A DNA stretch of 64,000 bases from Apostichopus japonicus (GCF_037975245.1 NC_092574.1:26952713-27016712), one strand, 5' to 3'. Positions 10,531 to 23,391 are shown, counted from the first letter of the stretch. Notes: a model not told the origin generated them from the sequence alone. Made by a program: numbers and translations.

Positions 10531-13085
10531 AAGTAAAAGATGTCGCAGAATTGTAAAACATTTGCAAAAATACCAACGAAGATAGCTTGGCTTCTGTTAC
10601 ATTCGCGCGTTTTCTGTGCCTTAGTGTATTCGTTATATATAGATGTGCCCGATCGTTTAGTTTGCTGTAATGAGTATAATATGTGGATCGAGTTTGAGGT
10701 TTCTGGCTTGGAATGTGATTTTAATTCAGCTTCAAGTCAAGATATTGTGTTTGTGTGCGATAAGTGATTGAAATTTAAGGAATTAGAGGAGCTATTGAAT
10801 AGCTGTAACTGTGAATGGACTGAAGTCAGGTATAGTAGTAGGACTGTAACTAGTGCAGTTGTAGGAAGGGAGTTTTGTGAAGATGTTCCAAATTGCAATG
10901 GATTCGAGGTGTTACCTGTGGAGGAGTGCGTGAGGTTTGTGATGGGAATGAATTCTCCCAGGAGGGAAATGTGTGTGGTTAGTAGTGGACGAATTACGTG
11001 GTGATTGTGATGTGATTGACGATGGAAGTGTGTTTGAAAACAACAGTCAGTGGGACGGGAGAAGTCAAAAGGAAGAATGGTCTTGTGTGAAGATTCACTG
11101 AAGCGGTATGTGGACCGAGAGTTCTTCAGGGCGGATAAATCAAAAAGGGTCAGGGTATATTTGCCATGTGCCAAATTCTAGGATGTCAGTGAAGGGGTAA
11201 ACAAAATCGTGTCAGATGAGGAGGTGGTTGTGTAGGCACCAATAATATGCAGAAGGAGTCACTCGACAAATTCGGTCAAGGTATCACGAATGGTTGTGTC
11301 GCCTAGCATCAACTCGTGCTAAAGTTGTCATCTGTAGTCTATTGCCAAGATTTGACAACAAGGTTCAGTCACATAAGATGGTAAATTGGAATAGTTTCTT
11401 TCATAATCTGTGTTCTGACTTCGGCTTCACAGTTGTGACATGTGGTCATGTTTCCAGGGTAGAAGGGATTTGTTTGCCAAGGATGGGTTGCACTTAGCTA
11501 ATACTGGGGCCTTGATGTTTGGTAGGATGGTGAATTACTCTGTTGAACAGCTATGTTTAAACAAATGTTAAATTGGGGGGGGGGGGGGGCGATGGGCAGG
11601 CATAAATTTGGATAAGGATTATATTTCTGTGGAGGTGCTTAAAGGCATTTTCAAAGCAAGGAAAGTGATAGTCATAGTTCTAACATTATCAGGAGGCATG
11701 CTAAGGTACATAGTTTCAGGATAGGCTGAAGATTGTCTTTACCAATGCTAGAAGTAATCGTTAAATTTTGCTGAATTTACTATTCTTCTTGAAGATCTGA
11801 AACCTGATGTGTTTGGTATCACATAATCTTGGTAAAGAGGGGACCTTGATAGTGCTGAAGTTTCCTACCGGGGGTATGTTGTATCAGGCGCGTAGCCAGG
11901 AATTTGCCAAGGGAGGGGCGAAATTGTAGATTCGGCATTGCAAACTATCTAAGCGTAGCGCCACCATGTTTGGGGCGAGGCCTCCAGATCGCTGGAAATG
12001 GCACTTCCCAGGCCTTGTAAGTTGCATCTTAGCATTTTCTCTTTTGAAAATACTAGCGATATCATAAAAACATTAAAACAATTTTTTATTAAATATGCTC
12101 AAGGGAGGGTGGGGCGGCTGCCCCCTTCGCCCCCCTTGGCTACGCGCCTGTGTTGTGTATCGTCAGGACAGAAGGGATACTCATAATAGTATATATGGGG
12201 GAGTTTTACTGTATGCTAGGGTGATATTGTAAGTGTTGAGAAATCTCAGTTGCAAGGTTCTTTGTAAATTCTGTCTTGTGCGAGTTGTCCACTCTAAGAG
12301 GTCCGGTGATGTTATAACTATTGGCGTTGTTTACCGTTCTCTTAACAGCAGCGAAGATAACAATGTCTTGCTGTTTGATTCAATTAGAGAGGCTGCTAAA
12401 GGTGATGTTGTTATAATGGGCGACTTTAATTTTCCTGACATTAATTGGATAGATGGTTCCAGTAGTAGGAAGGGGAATAACTTCCTAGATGTTTTTCAAA
12501 ATTGCTTTTTACATCAGCATGTTACTTTCCCTACTAGGGGGGGGTAACATCCTGGATCTTGTTTTGAGTTCTGATCCAAGTAATGTTGTTGATTTGACGG
12601 GTTAAGGAAAACTAGGAACTAGCGATCATGATAAACTAGCCTTTAATATTGTTTGAGAGGTCGTAAATTCTGTTAACAAGGAAAAAGTCCCTGATTTTCG
12701 AGATCAGATACAGAGGCAATTGAAACTTTACGAAAGGGTACAGATTTGATTAATTTGTTTACAGAATTGAGTGCTTCTCAGTCTTGGAGTTGTTTAGCTG
12801 ATTCGGTCATTATTGAAAATCATGTTCCGTGGAAGAATATTTGTCGTAAAAGCAGTATGCCTTCCTGGATGAATAAGAAAGTTATATGTGCAATTAGGCA
12901 AATATGTAGAATGTGGAAGTTGTTTAGGAGGACTAATTCTGAGCTTAAATTCATCTGCTGAAGGTAAAACGCTTAGTCTCTGATGCGATATGGAATTTCG
13001 AAAATAGCATTGCCTTAAATATTAAGGAAAACCCAAAGGCCTTCTTTTCTTATGTCAGGTCAAAGCAGAAATATACTTGATAGGA
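10530..13085 (+). mobile_element. CR1-like LINE, 5' half (ORF1 with PHD-like and SGNH esterase parts, endonuclease), decayed
   Basis: ORF1 remnants at about 10540-11570 show a Cys-rich PHD-like patch (CCNEY...C...FVCDK) and then an SGNH-esterase-like region. The esterase block 'VVICSLLPRFDN' is near 11309, and a DGLHLANTG-like block appears in another frame near 11485. ORF1 ends at TAA near 11570. ORF2 begins with an APE-type endonuclease: LKPDVFGIT near 11800, VVIMGDFNFPDINW near 12400, and GTSDHDKLAFNIV near 12620 (other frame). The linker before the reverse transcriptase ends at NIKENPKAFFSYVRSKQK near 13070. Several frameshifts and stops are present and the reverse transcriptase is missing. 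A 266-bp MITE is inserted in the endonuclease region. PHD plus esterase in ORF1 is typical of the CR1 group. Confidence 0.8.
11885..12150. mobile_element. hAT-type MITE inserted in the LINE endonuclease
   Basis: Terminal inverted repeats CAGGCGCGTAGCCAGG and CCTTGGCTACGCGCCTG. Flanks are TGTTGTAT (11877-11884) and TGTTGTGT (12151-12158), an 8-bp target duplication with one change. The interior has ACTATCTAAGCG.AGCGCCACC, shared with copies near 48618, 50430, 57440 and 63615. Being inside the LINE, it is younger than the LINE insertion. Confidence 0.88.
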
Positions 13086-13691
13086 TAGCGGTATGTTTAA
13101 GCGTTTTGCCCATACACTTTTGAAAGGTTATCAGCCTACATAGAGTCACCCTATCGAAAAGGAATGCAAACTACCAAATTGTAAGCACTGAAGCCACATT
13201 GTAGGCCACCTATACAGGTGCAGAAATCGAAGAAAATACCCTTTTTTGCCTTTATTCACTCGATTTGTTCGATAAATTCTCTTAATATGATCGGCTGTGT
13301 TACCGAAAAACTGGAAACCCTGCTGTGTCGGCTGTAAACGTCAAACTGGTATCACACCGTAACACCACTAGTTGTTGTTTCGTATTACTACTGTCTCAGT
13401 GCCACGAATTTGAATAGGCCACCCTTGAATTAGCTTCTCTTTTTGAGTGAGTTATTACCTATTTGAATTATTTCTACCCAACGAATCACGGTTAGGCTAA
13501 TCATATGCAGTATTTCAGTAATATTACATGGCTAAAATCTGGACCGAATAGCTAAAACATGAAAACTCTGAAGTATCTAAAGTTTTTCACATTGTACCCC
13601 ACGCAGATAGCACAAAGCGCGCTCGCGTTGACAGGTAAATATTATACCCACCCCACCTCCCCCTCAAGATGAAGTCCTGGCTACGCCCTTG
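13086..13691. other. Non-coding stretch ending in a hAT-like right terminus
   Basis: No gene seen. The last 40 bp end CCTGGCTACGCCCTTG at 13691, the right end of a hAT-type MITE. No matching left end or target duplication was found, so the element is truncated or too diverged to delimit. Confidence 0.4.
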
Positions 13692-13859
13692 ACTCTCGCT
13701 ACAACATATCAAGTTCATATTATTAGTTGGACTATCCATTCAAGAATTTTAGCGTATGGAATTCAGGAATAAACTGTTCATTCTGGGGTAAAGAAATATT
13801 CATAACACTACCGTTACAATGGTTTCAAGTGTTTGGAATGGGGCATATAGAAAAAGTAA

Positions 13860-13959
13860 CTAAATTTACCAAACTTCCCTCGCGCGAAACCCCCCCCCCT
13901 CACTCGAACTCTTTGCCCCCTCCCTCAGCCACCAGATGAAAGGTCTGGTTACTCCACTG
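13860..13959. mobile_element. hAT-like right terminus, possible partner of 7120
   Basis: Ends CTGGTTACTCCACTG at 13959. Its reverse complement matches the terminus at 7120 in 14 of 15 bases, and both ends carry similar G-rich and CAAAG subterminal blocks. The following ACTATTGA differs by one base from ACTGTTGA before 7120. Confidence 0.45.
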
Positions 13960-14215
13960 ACTATTGATGACCTTGTAAAGTATTCACGGTACTTTACTCT
14001 CAAGGTCAGTTTGACAAACTTAGCTACAAGAATCATGGCCAACAAACATGGGGTATGCCACGGACTCGATTCGTGAAAGCTTGGATTCGACTCGTATTGC
14101 ATGGTAACTCCGCATGACAATCGTTTCCAATTTTACTGATAACCGGTGAGAAAAGTCAATTCAAGTCCCGAGTCCTGACATGACTAGTACATATACATAC
14201 CAAGCACTGTACAGT

Positions 14216-14452
14216 CAGGTGCGTAGCCCGCGAGGGGTGGGGGTGTTGGATGATGTTCGTCCTGGGAAGGGTCCCCTCTATGAGATATTTTCGTTTGAGT
14301 ATGGTAAGTATATAAACGGAAATGGTGCTATCATTTGCATCATAACTTTACTGAGCACAAGTTTGGGATTTTTTTCAGCATTTGCTATTACATGCAAGTC
14401 ATTTCACGTACATTCACCCCCTCCTCCTCACCCCGCCCGTCGCTACGACCTG
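14216..14452. mobile_element. Probable hAT-like MITE, diverged
   Basis: Left end CAGGTGCGTAGCCCGCG and right end CGCTACGACCTG are near-inverted repeats, with G-rich and C-rich subterminal blocks typical of the other MITEs here. The flanking 8-mers (TGTACAGT and CCACAATT) do not match, so the limits are uncertain. Confidence 0.4.
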
Positions 14453-15340
14453 CCACAATTTTTACACATCCGGTTAAGTTAATCGAGAGATGGACTTCAC
14501 GAAATTCCCGGAATTGATATGAAACTAAGATATGATTACACCCGGCAGTACGGTTGCTAATTTTAGTAATGCGGACGAGGAAGTTTGGCTTTTTGGCGGA
14601 CGAGGAAGACTCAAGTACGCTTGAGCTTGAGTGTCATCTACAACGCTAGTCCCGTAGTACCAGAATAGTTTGGTGTCCCCAGGGTACGTGGTCTAACGAG
14701 GCTTTATATCCTGACGATATAAAAGAAAAATATATTGTTTATTCAAATGAAAACAGTTTCACAAACTGAGTGAAAACAACAGCTACATGTAAAACTTGGC
14801 CAAAGGTTTGTAAATAAACAACAACACATCTCTATAAATTCGTGAGATTCACAATTTTTCTAGGTTGAATAAAGAACATGAAAGAACTTATAACTTTAAA
14901 CTTCATCATTATATATAGCTATGTTCACTTCAGCTGATTTTTAATACGACGTAAATATTAAGTATAGCTTATTCAGAATGAAGCCAAATTACGACTAACC
15001 ACAAAATTAAAGTTTGAATATTATGATATAGAAATATTATATTATTGGCTGACCATTTCGTATTATTCTAGGTTGCTGTTTGATTGCTTTAGCGAATTCA
15101 ATTAAACAGTCTCGAAATTGTAAAACAGGAATACGAGTGACGCCATGAAACATGGTTACCCGAATTAGAGTTACTCAATGCAAAGCGCGCCTACAATTTT
15201 AAGCTTCGGTAAACAAACACACACAAACTTATAATAGTCAAAACCCCCATTTTATTTCAGCTCAATAATAATAGGTATCCTATTGCGTGCAGTTTGCATG
15301 ATAAACAAATGAGGTCACGTTAGGCCTATACTGATTCCAG
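14453..15340. other. Upstream flank of the membrane-protein gene
   Basis: AT-rich and non-coding. Similarity to the partial locus copy begins near 15310-15323 and covers the promoter-proximal region and exon 1, so the core promoter probably lies within about 15320-15533. No individual regulatory site can be named with confidence. Confidence 0.4.
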
Positions 15341-15533
15341 CTTCACGGTTAGTTATTGGTGAACAAGTATCAGGAAAGAAGCAGTCAGTGTGATACGGTG
15401 CGATGCGTTGGACGTATGCATAGTGGTTTATTGTACGATTTGTGGTTTGAACACTTTTAGTTTATTTTTGTTAGTTTTAGTGAACACTCTATAGTTTTCT
15501 CCTTTTGAATGTGACGAGAGGCCAATATCAAGG

Positions 15534-18500
15534 ATGGCATCGACACAAGAAAATACCGGTAAGTTTGTATCGCTACATAAGGTAAATTGTATAAGATTTA
15601 AACTATATCCGAATTAACCCAAGTACGTTACTGTTGTACATGGAATATTGTTCCATGAGTCATTTCGTTAAATTTGTTGTGTAATGGTTCTGTTTGTGTT
15701 ACTGATAGCTATAGTGCAGCAGTAGTTTGTACGGATATCATTATAAAGAACAAGTCAGTGATAACTTTTGTCCATGTCGTTTATATGATATGCGTGGATA
15801 TACCTATCCAGGTAGTTTTAAAAGGGGAACAATAAATATGTGTGAAGTGAATCAAGAAACACCAAAGATTGTTTGTGGGCGATTTGATTTACAAATTGAG
15901 AAAGAAAAAATCAAACTCCAATGCAGACAGCATTCTTTGGTAAATACTTTTGGATACTTGCATGTACCCTGCGACATCATAAACGCAAGATTATCGAGGC
16001 TGAAATTGTTATTTTTTAAAACCCTCAGCCTGAAAAATATTCATGTGCGATTGATGTATATTTTAAGACATTGTGGCCCAATTTAGCTTATTTAAAAATA
16101 GTAGGTTATGACGTAACGTCATTGGTATTGGCATATGGGTGACACAGGCTATCATCCGATGATGCTCTGTTGTTTCCATGAATAAATATAATATTTGGTT
16201 AAGTTATTAGAATTTATAACATAATGGATGAAAATTGATAAAAGCCTGTATCGAGTAGTCGACGTCATCATCACTTTAGCCTTAAAGGAGAATTCCAGAG
16301 ATTTAGCATATTTTGAATATCTTAAAAACCGGAATAGCTTGGAAATATTGCATTTTTATTTGACTATTATATATCAAGACAAAAATTATGCTTAAAGCTG
16401 GATATACTCAGTATATACAGTATATCAATGAGGATTGACTCAAATATGAAATAGCCAATCTTTCTTCCACAACATTTAAAGTTGACAAGTAAATTTGATA
16501 GCTGTTATGTCATATTCATGCATTTTGTTTTACTTGCAAATTTCTCAGTAATGCATTCATTGGTTTTATTGTTAAGTTCACATCCACCTTAGGTAGTAGG
16601 CATTATTATTATTTGGAAGTTTATCCAATTCAATCCAGGTCAAAAAACACAAACCAGATTTTATGGGGGGTCAGTGGAGTAACTGTCAAATAATACCTTT
16701 GTTTGGTATAAACAGTGACACCTTTAACTATTAATATCTCAAATCATTATACAATTTTGTCGGAATTGTAATCAAATTTCCGGCGGATATTTAGAATATG
16801 TTCCTCTTTCATAATTCAAAACGTCCCCTAGACTATTAAGAACAGGAAACCTTCCACTGGTGCTTGTTTTCTTGTTTTCTATTCCTGCCCCCAGTATTTG
16901 ACTAGGTTTAGTTGCTTGTGGTCTGTCCCAAGTTCGCTTTGTCAAAGTTCAGACGGGACGTACATGGAAACATCATGGTTAACTTGATGAATACAAATAT
17001 AAGCTAGTGTATATAGTTGGTGTGAAAGACGATATGGGGAAGAGAAGGTGAGTTGGGGTGAATCGAGACACATATGTCATGTATAGTTTTCCTCACACCA
17101 TCTAACGAACACTTATATTGAAAGATACGTGATGATCGGCAAAGAGAAATTTACCATAGACAATTTACACCATAACACATATACAGCGGAAATTTGACTC
17201 TGTGTTTCTGTTGTAACTTAATAGTGTAATCTCCGGTACATAATATACAAACTAAAGTAAATATTTGAACACGATGATCCTTGTTCACTACTTTCAACAA
17301 CTATAAAAGTTCACATATTTGTAATGCATAGTCCAGAATCCATTGAGTCACCACACAACAAACACTACACATTCTATAATTATTGACGTTTTGACGACAC
17401 TAACGTATGATATGTTTTTATTTCATAAAATTGTCTTATATTGTGAACTCCTCGAACTTTATTGCTTAGTGGGTAAACACATTCATATACAGAAAGTTTC
17501 AAGCAAATAGCTGCGATTGTGATGCAGATAACGTCTCTCACCAACGAAAACACATATAATATATGTTGTTCCGAGGTGTACTATGTTAATGGCACAAGAG
17601 ATCGCTATGCTATCATAAGAACTTCTGTATCTAAACGAAACAGCAAGTAACTATTGACACCCATGGAGCTTACGTAAAGGAACCGATGTAGCTTGACGCA
17701 AGGACTAAAATGAAATCTGTACCAATGCTTGTTTAAGAAAAAACCTTAATTTCTTTGACCAAGGAGGGCCAAATTTGAACAGTCTAACACCCGCCAAACA
17801 AAAAGGAAAAAAATCTGATGTCGTACTCTGATGGCTTGGAGTATTTCCTAATATGTGTGTGCAGTGTTTGTCCCTTAAAAAATTTCAAGCAGTGTTTTAA
17901 AAGGCCACGTAACACTTTCAATCGACATCAATCAATCGATATGTAAATCAACATATACCATTGCAATTGAAATCGTCATATACCAATTTAAATCAATGTT
18001 ATAAGTCAATAAGTTTAAACTGACATCGATCGATTTAGATTGCATGAATCGATTTAAACTAGTATAATATATTAGAAACTATCAGATGTCGACTCAAAGT
18101 GATCGTTAGTGAATGAAAATTGCATCTGTTCCTACTGTTCGCACTTCCACCGATGGGGAAAGTTGCTTTGCTAGATCAGCTCCACAGCTCTAGAACAGTC
18201 TCCCCTAACATCTGAAAACAATCCAGCATGTGTCAACATTCCAGAAAGAACTCAAGACGCTCTTATTCATCAATACGTATCCATTTGTTTGATAACTGTT
18301 GTATCCATTTTGGGTACTTTGCTCCTGCAGCGCTTCTGAGCAGTTTTTTTTAACTGGATAAAAGCGCTTTACAAATTCTTATATTATTATGATTATGAAA
18401 ATGCCGAAAACATATAGTTTTAGATTTCCCGTGATCTGATAAAATATGGCCGCCATGTTCCTAGAACATGAGTAGTATCAATTTAACAGAGATATAATGG

Positions 18501-21500
18501 CTGGAAGCGACAAAATATACAAAATATACCAAAAAGGTAATATCCTGAAGTTAAAATGTGGTGAGAGAGGGTGAAGGGGAGGGTGGTGACGATGTAGAAA
18601 ACTGTGTCCAATCCCGTACAGAGTTGCCGAGTAATGTATTATAATGCTAACTAAGATATGCAAATGCAATTGTATTTAAACTATTAATGGTTTACTTTAT
18701 CGGCTTGAGCTATAGGGCAAAGTTGACTACGACGTAGTTTGATATTGCTAAAATTTGTCAAGTTGGAATTGGATGGGACCGTCTGTTATCAAATACAGTT
18801 TGAAATTCATCCTAGAAGTATTCCAACTGTGATCAGTTTATCCATGGTTGTAATTTATCTTCATATCTATGATGTGTTAATTTACTTTAAAAGTAGAGCT
18901 ATATTTAGTGCACAGACCAAAAGAGGCATACATCAACCTTGAATGAAAATTACAATTTCTAAGCAAACTGTGGTGCCAAATATCTATTAAAATTGAGATT
19001 ACCCGAAGATCGTGAGATTTTTGAAACTCTAGAATCGCATCATATCATATTCTGTTCTTTGGCAATCATTGGTTTTAGTTTCCATTCGGAATCATCACAA
19101 CAACTGTGCTGTTTAATCGAATTGTCAAGTTTGGTGGTAAACTGAGTTTTTTGTTATCAGTTTTAATATATTAACGTTACATTAATCATAAAGTACACCA
19201 CTTATATGTTTTATGTGTTATTACTGATTTTGCAGAGTCAAATGTTTACTACGAAATTGCTGAAAATCGGGACCAGATCCCGGAGTACATAGAAGTCACT
19301 GGAGATGCAGAATATATGAGGGTAATTCCACCGCCATCAAACACGACAGTGGCATCTGCACCACCTGCAGGAAATGTGATGTTAACACCTAACATTGCGA
19401 ATCAACAACTTCAAGGATCGCAACCACCGGTTAACCCGAATTACCAGTCTACGTCCCAGCCACAGCAGCTTCCACCACAACCACAACCTCAGCAGCCGTA
19501 CCTTCAACCCCAGATGCCTCCTCACCAACAACAAACAGCCGACAATCAACCCCAGCAAAACCCTGTCACATATCCCGCTCCTCCGCCATATCAACAATAC
19601 GACCAAAAAGGATCTTTACCTCCTCCTCCCTACCAGCCACAAGAGATACAGACTATTCAGCCGCAACCGATTCACGCAATGCCGTACAATATGTCACAAC
19701 AAGGTCAGGGGGTAGTTATTCAGCAGCCTCAACAGTTTCAGCAAATGGTATGCAGTTTTGTGTGTTGCAGTTGTTATTAAGAATGTAACATATAATGTTA
19801 TCCATGTTGAGAGGTGTTGACGTTACATGGCTTGGGAATTGGTTTCATTTCTATTGTATAAGAAATATGTATGCGTGAAATAGAATCCCACTTATACAAT
19901 CACCATAATTCTGAAACGAGGAGGATAAGGGAAATATATCAAAGATAATATTGCGAGATAGTCTTTATTATTTTCAATGAACGGCTGGTTCATGACATTC
20001 ATATACTCGGTTTTATGGATGGTTGTTTCAACTCGTCATCGCCCTCCTCATAGTATGCATACATAATCAATGGAATATCACATTGTACACGTTGATATGT
20101 TCATAGGTTCGTCCATACTTCATTGTTTTTCAAATGGTGTAAATCGAATTGGGGATCGGCTAGCTCTTTTGAGATCGAATAAAGTGACAGGTAGAGTAAG
20201 TTGGGCCATCGAAACCGGTTTTTGTCTAACATTAATTACTGTCTACTGCGAGGCGTATAGGAGGGTAGTTCGGGTTGGTTGTCGACTGGAGGTGTATATT
20301 TATTCGTAATCGACTTTGTCGGGGTCCAGGGACAGATCTCTGGTTCTCCCTTAAGCTGCAGCATTTTCAGATATTGTCAGGCTTTGCTTGTTCTCTCAGA
20401 GCCATGTTGATCAAAGAAAGAACAATCTCCTACATTTGTTCAGCACTTGAAACGATTAGTGATGGTGAAATGAACAGTTATCTTTGGATCTCACCATGTC
20501 GTCATGCACACGGGCAATTTGTCAAAATTAGTGTTAAAAGCAAATTAATATTTGTCTTTTTACTTTATTTCCTTTAAAAAAAAATTCTCCAGTAAGGTTT
20601 ATCTGCAATATATTTTCTTAATGATATGTTCAATATCTACAACTATCGGAAATGTCAATATCAAAATCAACTCAAAAATCTGCCTTAGTCCCCAAGGAGA
20701 AGAAGAAGAAGAAGAACATTAATAAATAATATCATGGTACACACCTGAAAGATCGTAAAATTTCCATTTGGTATTCTGAAGGTTACCTTTACATAACGTG
20801 CACAGACACCATTCTCGTAATTTATTAAATACGAAGTGGCGGATTCCAGATAAATTTGATACCAATCCGTCAATCTGTTCTCCTGTTCCGGGAAAGTGTC
20901 AAAAAGCAACAAGAGAACATTTTTGGATATATGCTATTAAATAACATTTTGGGTTTTTCTATTTTGTGGCTTGTACGAATGGAATTACATGTGTTGCCAA
21001 CCTTCAACTGAGGCAACTTAGGACTTGGTTTTACCGGTTAGTAAAGGTTACTTGATAACAAGCGACGAAAAACTTAGAGGCTGGTCGAAATATTCTACAT
21101 GCTAATGATGGAAAATTTAAGATACCGTGATGACCAACGCGTCAACTGTAATAATATGGGATACAATGCCATTAAAGTGAACATATAGTATGGTATGTTA
21201 TTAATATAATAACCCGTTTGTAACATTTGTGCACACGAGTGAGGTAGTGTTAGATATATGCTGATAATTTTGTTCTTGCTTTATATTCTCAGCCATTCCA
21301 ACCTGTCACGGTAATAAATACATCGGATGCAGGTCAAAGTAACTTAATACAAGGAATGGCTATAACCTCCATAGTGCTGTCAGCGATTGCAACAGTGTGT
21401 GTTCTTGGATGCCTTTTTACCATACCAGCAATAGTTCTTGGTTCACTGGTGAGTTATAATGTGTTAATCTATGTAAATGGCTCACACAGACAATATGACA

Positions 21501-22385
21501 TGATTGTCGTTCAAGGTGTTTTGCCCCAAGATGTCATTTTGCAAATCTCAATTGATTTGTAGCATCGCTGATATTCTAAAGTTAAGTTTACTGCCTTTGA
21601 CAGGCAATTCATCCAGGCCAATCAAGCTAGGCGTCTCTATGTATTTTCGAGGCTATGTATGTCTGTGTTGTGCGCGTGTATAGCCCTATACCGTGTAAAC
21701 ACGATATATAAAGACTTCACGTGGTCCAAGAATCTGAACTTGGAAAAGTCGGCACATGAATGATAGATTGATCATACGACTTCACAAATTCGCTGTTTCC
21801 CATAGAATTACAGGAATCCTTGTATACCTCTCCTTCTTCGGGTAATCATGTGTATTCTTAGCTACTCAATTCATAACTCGAATGCTTGAATGTTTTATGG
21901 TAAGAAACTACTCGGAGCCTGGTTGTGAGTCTGTTCTTTCTATAATAATAAAAGTAGAGACTTCTTCATGTGTTCAGCTGACAAACACAGCGGAGAACAG
22001 TTAGCGATGAGATATCATACTTAGCCTTGTTCAAGTCTACAACCTATAGCCTAGTGGGAAGGAAAGTTTCGTCATTTTATCTCCCAAAAGGAATCAAATT
22101 ATTCTTAGTTGCATGTGGTTCATAATTCATTACTACGCATCCCTATCACATATATAAGTTTATATTTTAATCTGATAAATAATCTGAAAATTGTAACGTT
22201 TCGCAGCCAGTCGAAATGCTATACTTTCAGTTACTCATAACGTTTCTCCTAAATCTCTCCTTCAGGCTTTAAACAGATCCGCGGCGGAAGACACAAGGAA
22301 AAAATTCGCTATCACTTCTATGGTTTTGACAGTTACAGTATGGATCATATATGTTGCCTTATTATTGATTTTAATATTTCAATAA
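15534..22385 (+). CDS. Pro/Gln-rich membrane protein with two C-terminal transmembrane helices
   Basis: Four coding exons inferred from GT-AG signals and matching phase: 15534-15558, 19236-19747, 21293-21448 and 22266-22385, giving 270 residues. Exon 1 (MASTQENT) ends in a GTAAGT donor. Exon 2 encodes a short Tyr-rich N terminus (NVYYEIAENRDQIPEYIEV) and then a long low-complexity Pro/Gln/Tyr region with two PPPY motifs, the type bound by WW domains (for example NEDD4-family ligases). Exon 3 holds hydrophobic helix 1 (about residues 201-231), and exon 4 a charged loop (NRSAAEDTRKK) and helix 2 (about 245-270). There is no signal peptide. The Pro-rich cytosolic N terminus plus two helices resembles CD225/dispanin or DUF4190-type proteins in layout, but I cannot show homology to either. 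It lies head-to-head with the URAD-like gene, and its first exon is duplicated at 24.7 kb. Confidence 0.8.
15559..19235 (+). other. Intron 1 of the membrane-protein gene
   Basis: 3.7-kb intron. About 16130-16450 recurs at 27416-27745 in the partial locus copy (shared blocks include GTCGACGTCATCATCACTTT). It also carries an AT-rich ATCGATTTAAA-type patch (17920-18060) and a LINE 3' end (separate entry). No exon is recognised inside it. Confidence 0.65.
18115..18400 (+). mobile_element. LINE 3' end (CR1/L2-like), 5'-truncated
   Basis: Reads as the extreme C terminus of a non-LTR reverse transcriptase: GESCFARSAPQL.NSLP, then FQKELKTLLF, both common endings of L2/CR1-group ORF2. A 3' tail with GGATAAAAGCGCTTTACAAA and a TTATTAT run follows. 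In-frame stops are present. It is inserted in sense within intron 1 of the membrane-protein gene. Confidence 0.72.
19748..21292 (+). other. Intron 2 of the membrane-protein gene
   Basis: 1.5-kb intron; no repeat recognised. On the minus strand, 20740-20912 is open and reads ...NGVCARYVKVTFRIPNG..., ending at a CAG/GTGTGT splice donor. That is weakly like the end of a discoidin or F-type lectin fold, but a single short open frame is not enough to call an exon. Confidence 0.45.
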
Positions 22386-22477
22386 TTTCAATAATAGGAG
22401 GCTAGGAGGCTGTGGTGCAGAGGCTGCGCTGAAGTAACCCGCTGGTTTCAACTCGAGGAAGGAACCATATAGCGGGC

Positions 22478-22483
22478 AATAAA
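22478..22483 (+). terminator. Poly(A) signal AATAAA
   Basis: AATAAA lies 93 bp past the stop codon of the membrane-protein gene, a typical distance in a 3' UTR. Confidence 0.5.
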
Positions 22484-22555
22484 CGTTGAAATAGATATCT
22501 ATACATTAACTTAGCAATTAAAAGGAATATTTTACTCTTATGTAAATGGTGGTCA

Positions 22556-22680
22556 GGTATTAAACTCAGCCTGTGGTTGTTCGCCAACAGCCTCAACATT
22601 ATCAACAAATTGTACAGTTTTGTATGCTGCAGTTGTCATTAAGTATGTAACATATAATATTATTCATGTTGATATCTATT
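22556..22680 (+). pseudogene. Fragment of exon 2 / intron 2 of the membrane-protein gene
   Basis: About 120 bp matches 19700-19820: CAGCCTCAACA..., then GTTTTGTATGCTGCAGTTGT and GTAACATATAATATTATTCA, covering the end of exon 2 and the start of intron 2. It lies 170 bp past the gene's own stop, with no further exon. A broken piece left by local duplication. Confidence 0.65.
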
Positions 22681-23391
22681 TGTCAGAGATAGCTAGAGAA
22701 TACGCATCAGAAAGCTGAGTTATTTACAGCCTGTTGCTTCAAACAAATTGTTCTCTCTACAAGAGTATAACAGAGACTGAGGATAAACTGTACAGTACAT
22801 ATATACAGAAACAAGATTACTTTAAGGTAACAAACTAACAATACAACTTGATTAACCTATATAGTCTGAAGCAGAGCTGTAAAAAAAGACACTTAACTTT
22901 TCCACAAACGGCCTTCTTTCTGAATACATATAATAGAGCTAGGAACTTAAAGGTATATAAAGAGTATTAAATAGAATGTCAGACTACACTTAGCAACAGT
23001 ATTCCTCAACTTTCTAACAAAAAATCTAAGCATAGCTGATTTTCAAGCATGGGTTTACAAAGGAATATTCCATCTACAGGTATGGTCATTTCACAAACTG
23101 GTATGCTGCTAAACAGATTACTTCAAGAACTTTTGTGCATATTAGTACTAGATTAAAGTACCCGTGTACAATCCGAGAGATTTACACGTCTTACATCCTT
23201 CAACCTCAAGAGACTTACATCCTTCAACCCCATTCCCCCCACTCCCTCCCCTCCCATGCCTGGTATCCATTCCTGTTCCTGTGCAGGTGTCATAGATCTA
23301 AGAACACCGTACTTGATCAAACTCTTCTATTTTTTCTCGTTCTCAGTTGTGTCCTTGACAATAAGTAGTAGTATGCTAAATGGAGACTCAC
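22681..23391. other. Spacer before the URAD exon copy
   Basis: No gene found. C-rich patch near 23225-23260. No equivalent of the second URAD coding exon is seen here, where it would be expected on the minus strand. Confidence 0.45.

Noticed and set aside
16671-16690. CAGTGGAGTAACTG as a hAT terminus
   Set aside because: No matching second end or target duplication nearby; a short chance match.
19382-19715. Long ORFs overlapping exon 2 of the membrane-protein gene
   Set aside because: Frame shadows of the Pro/Gln-rich coding exon, whose own frame fits the splice sites on both sides.
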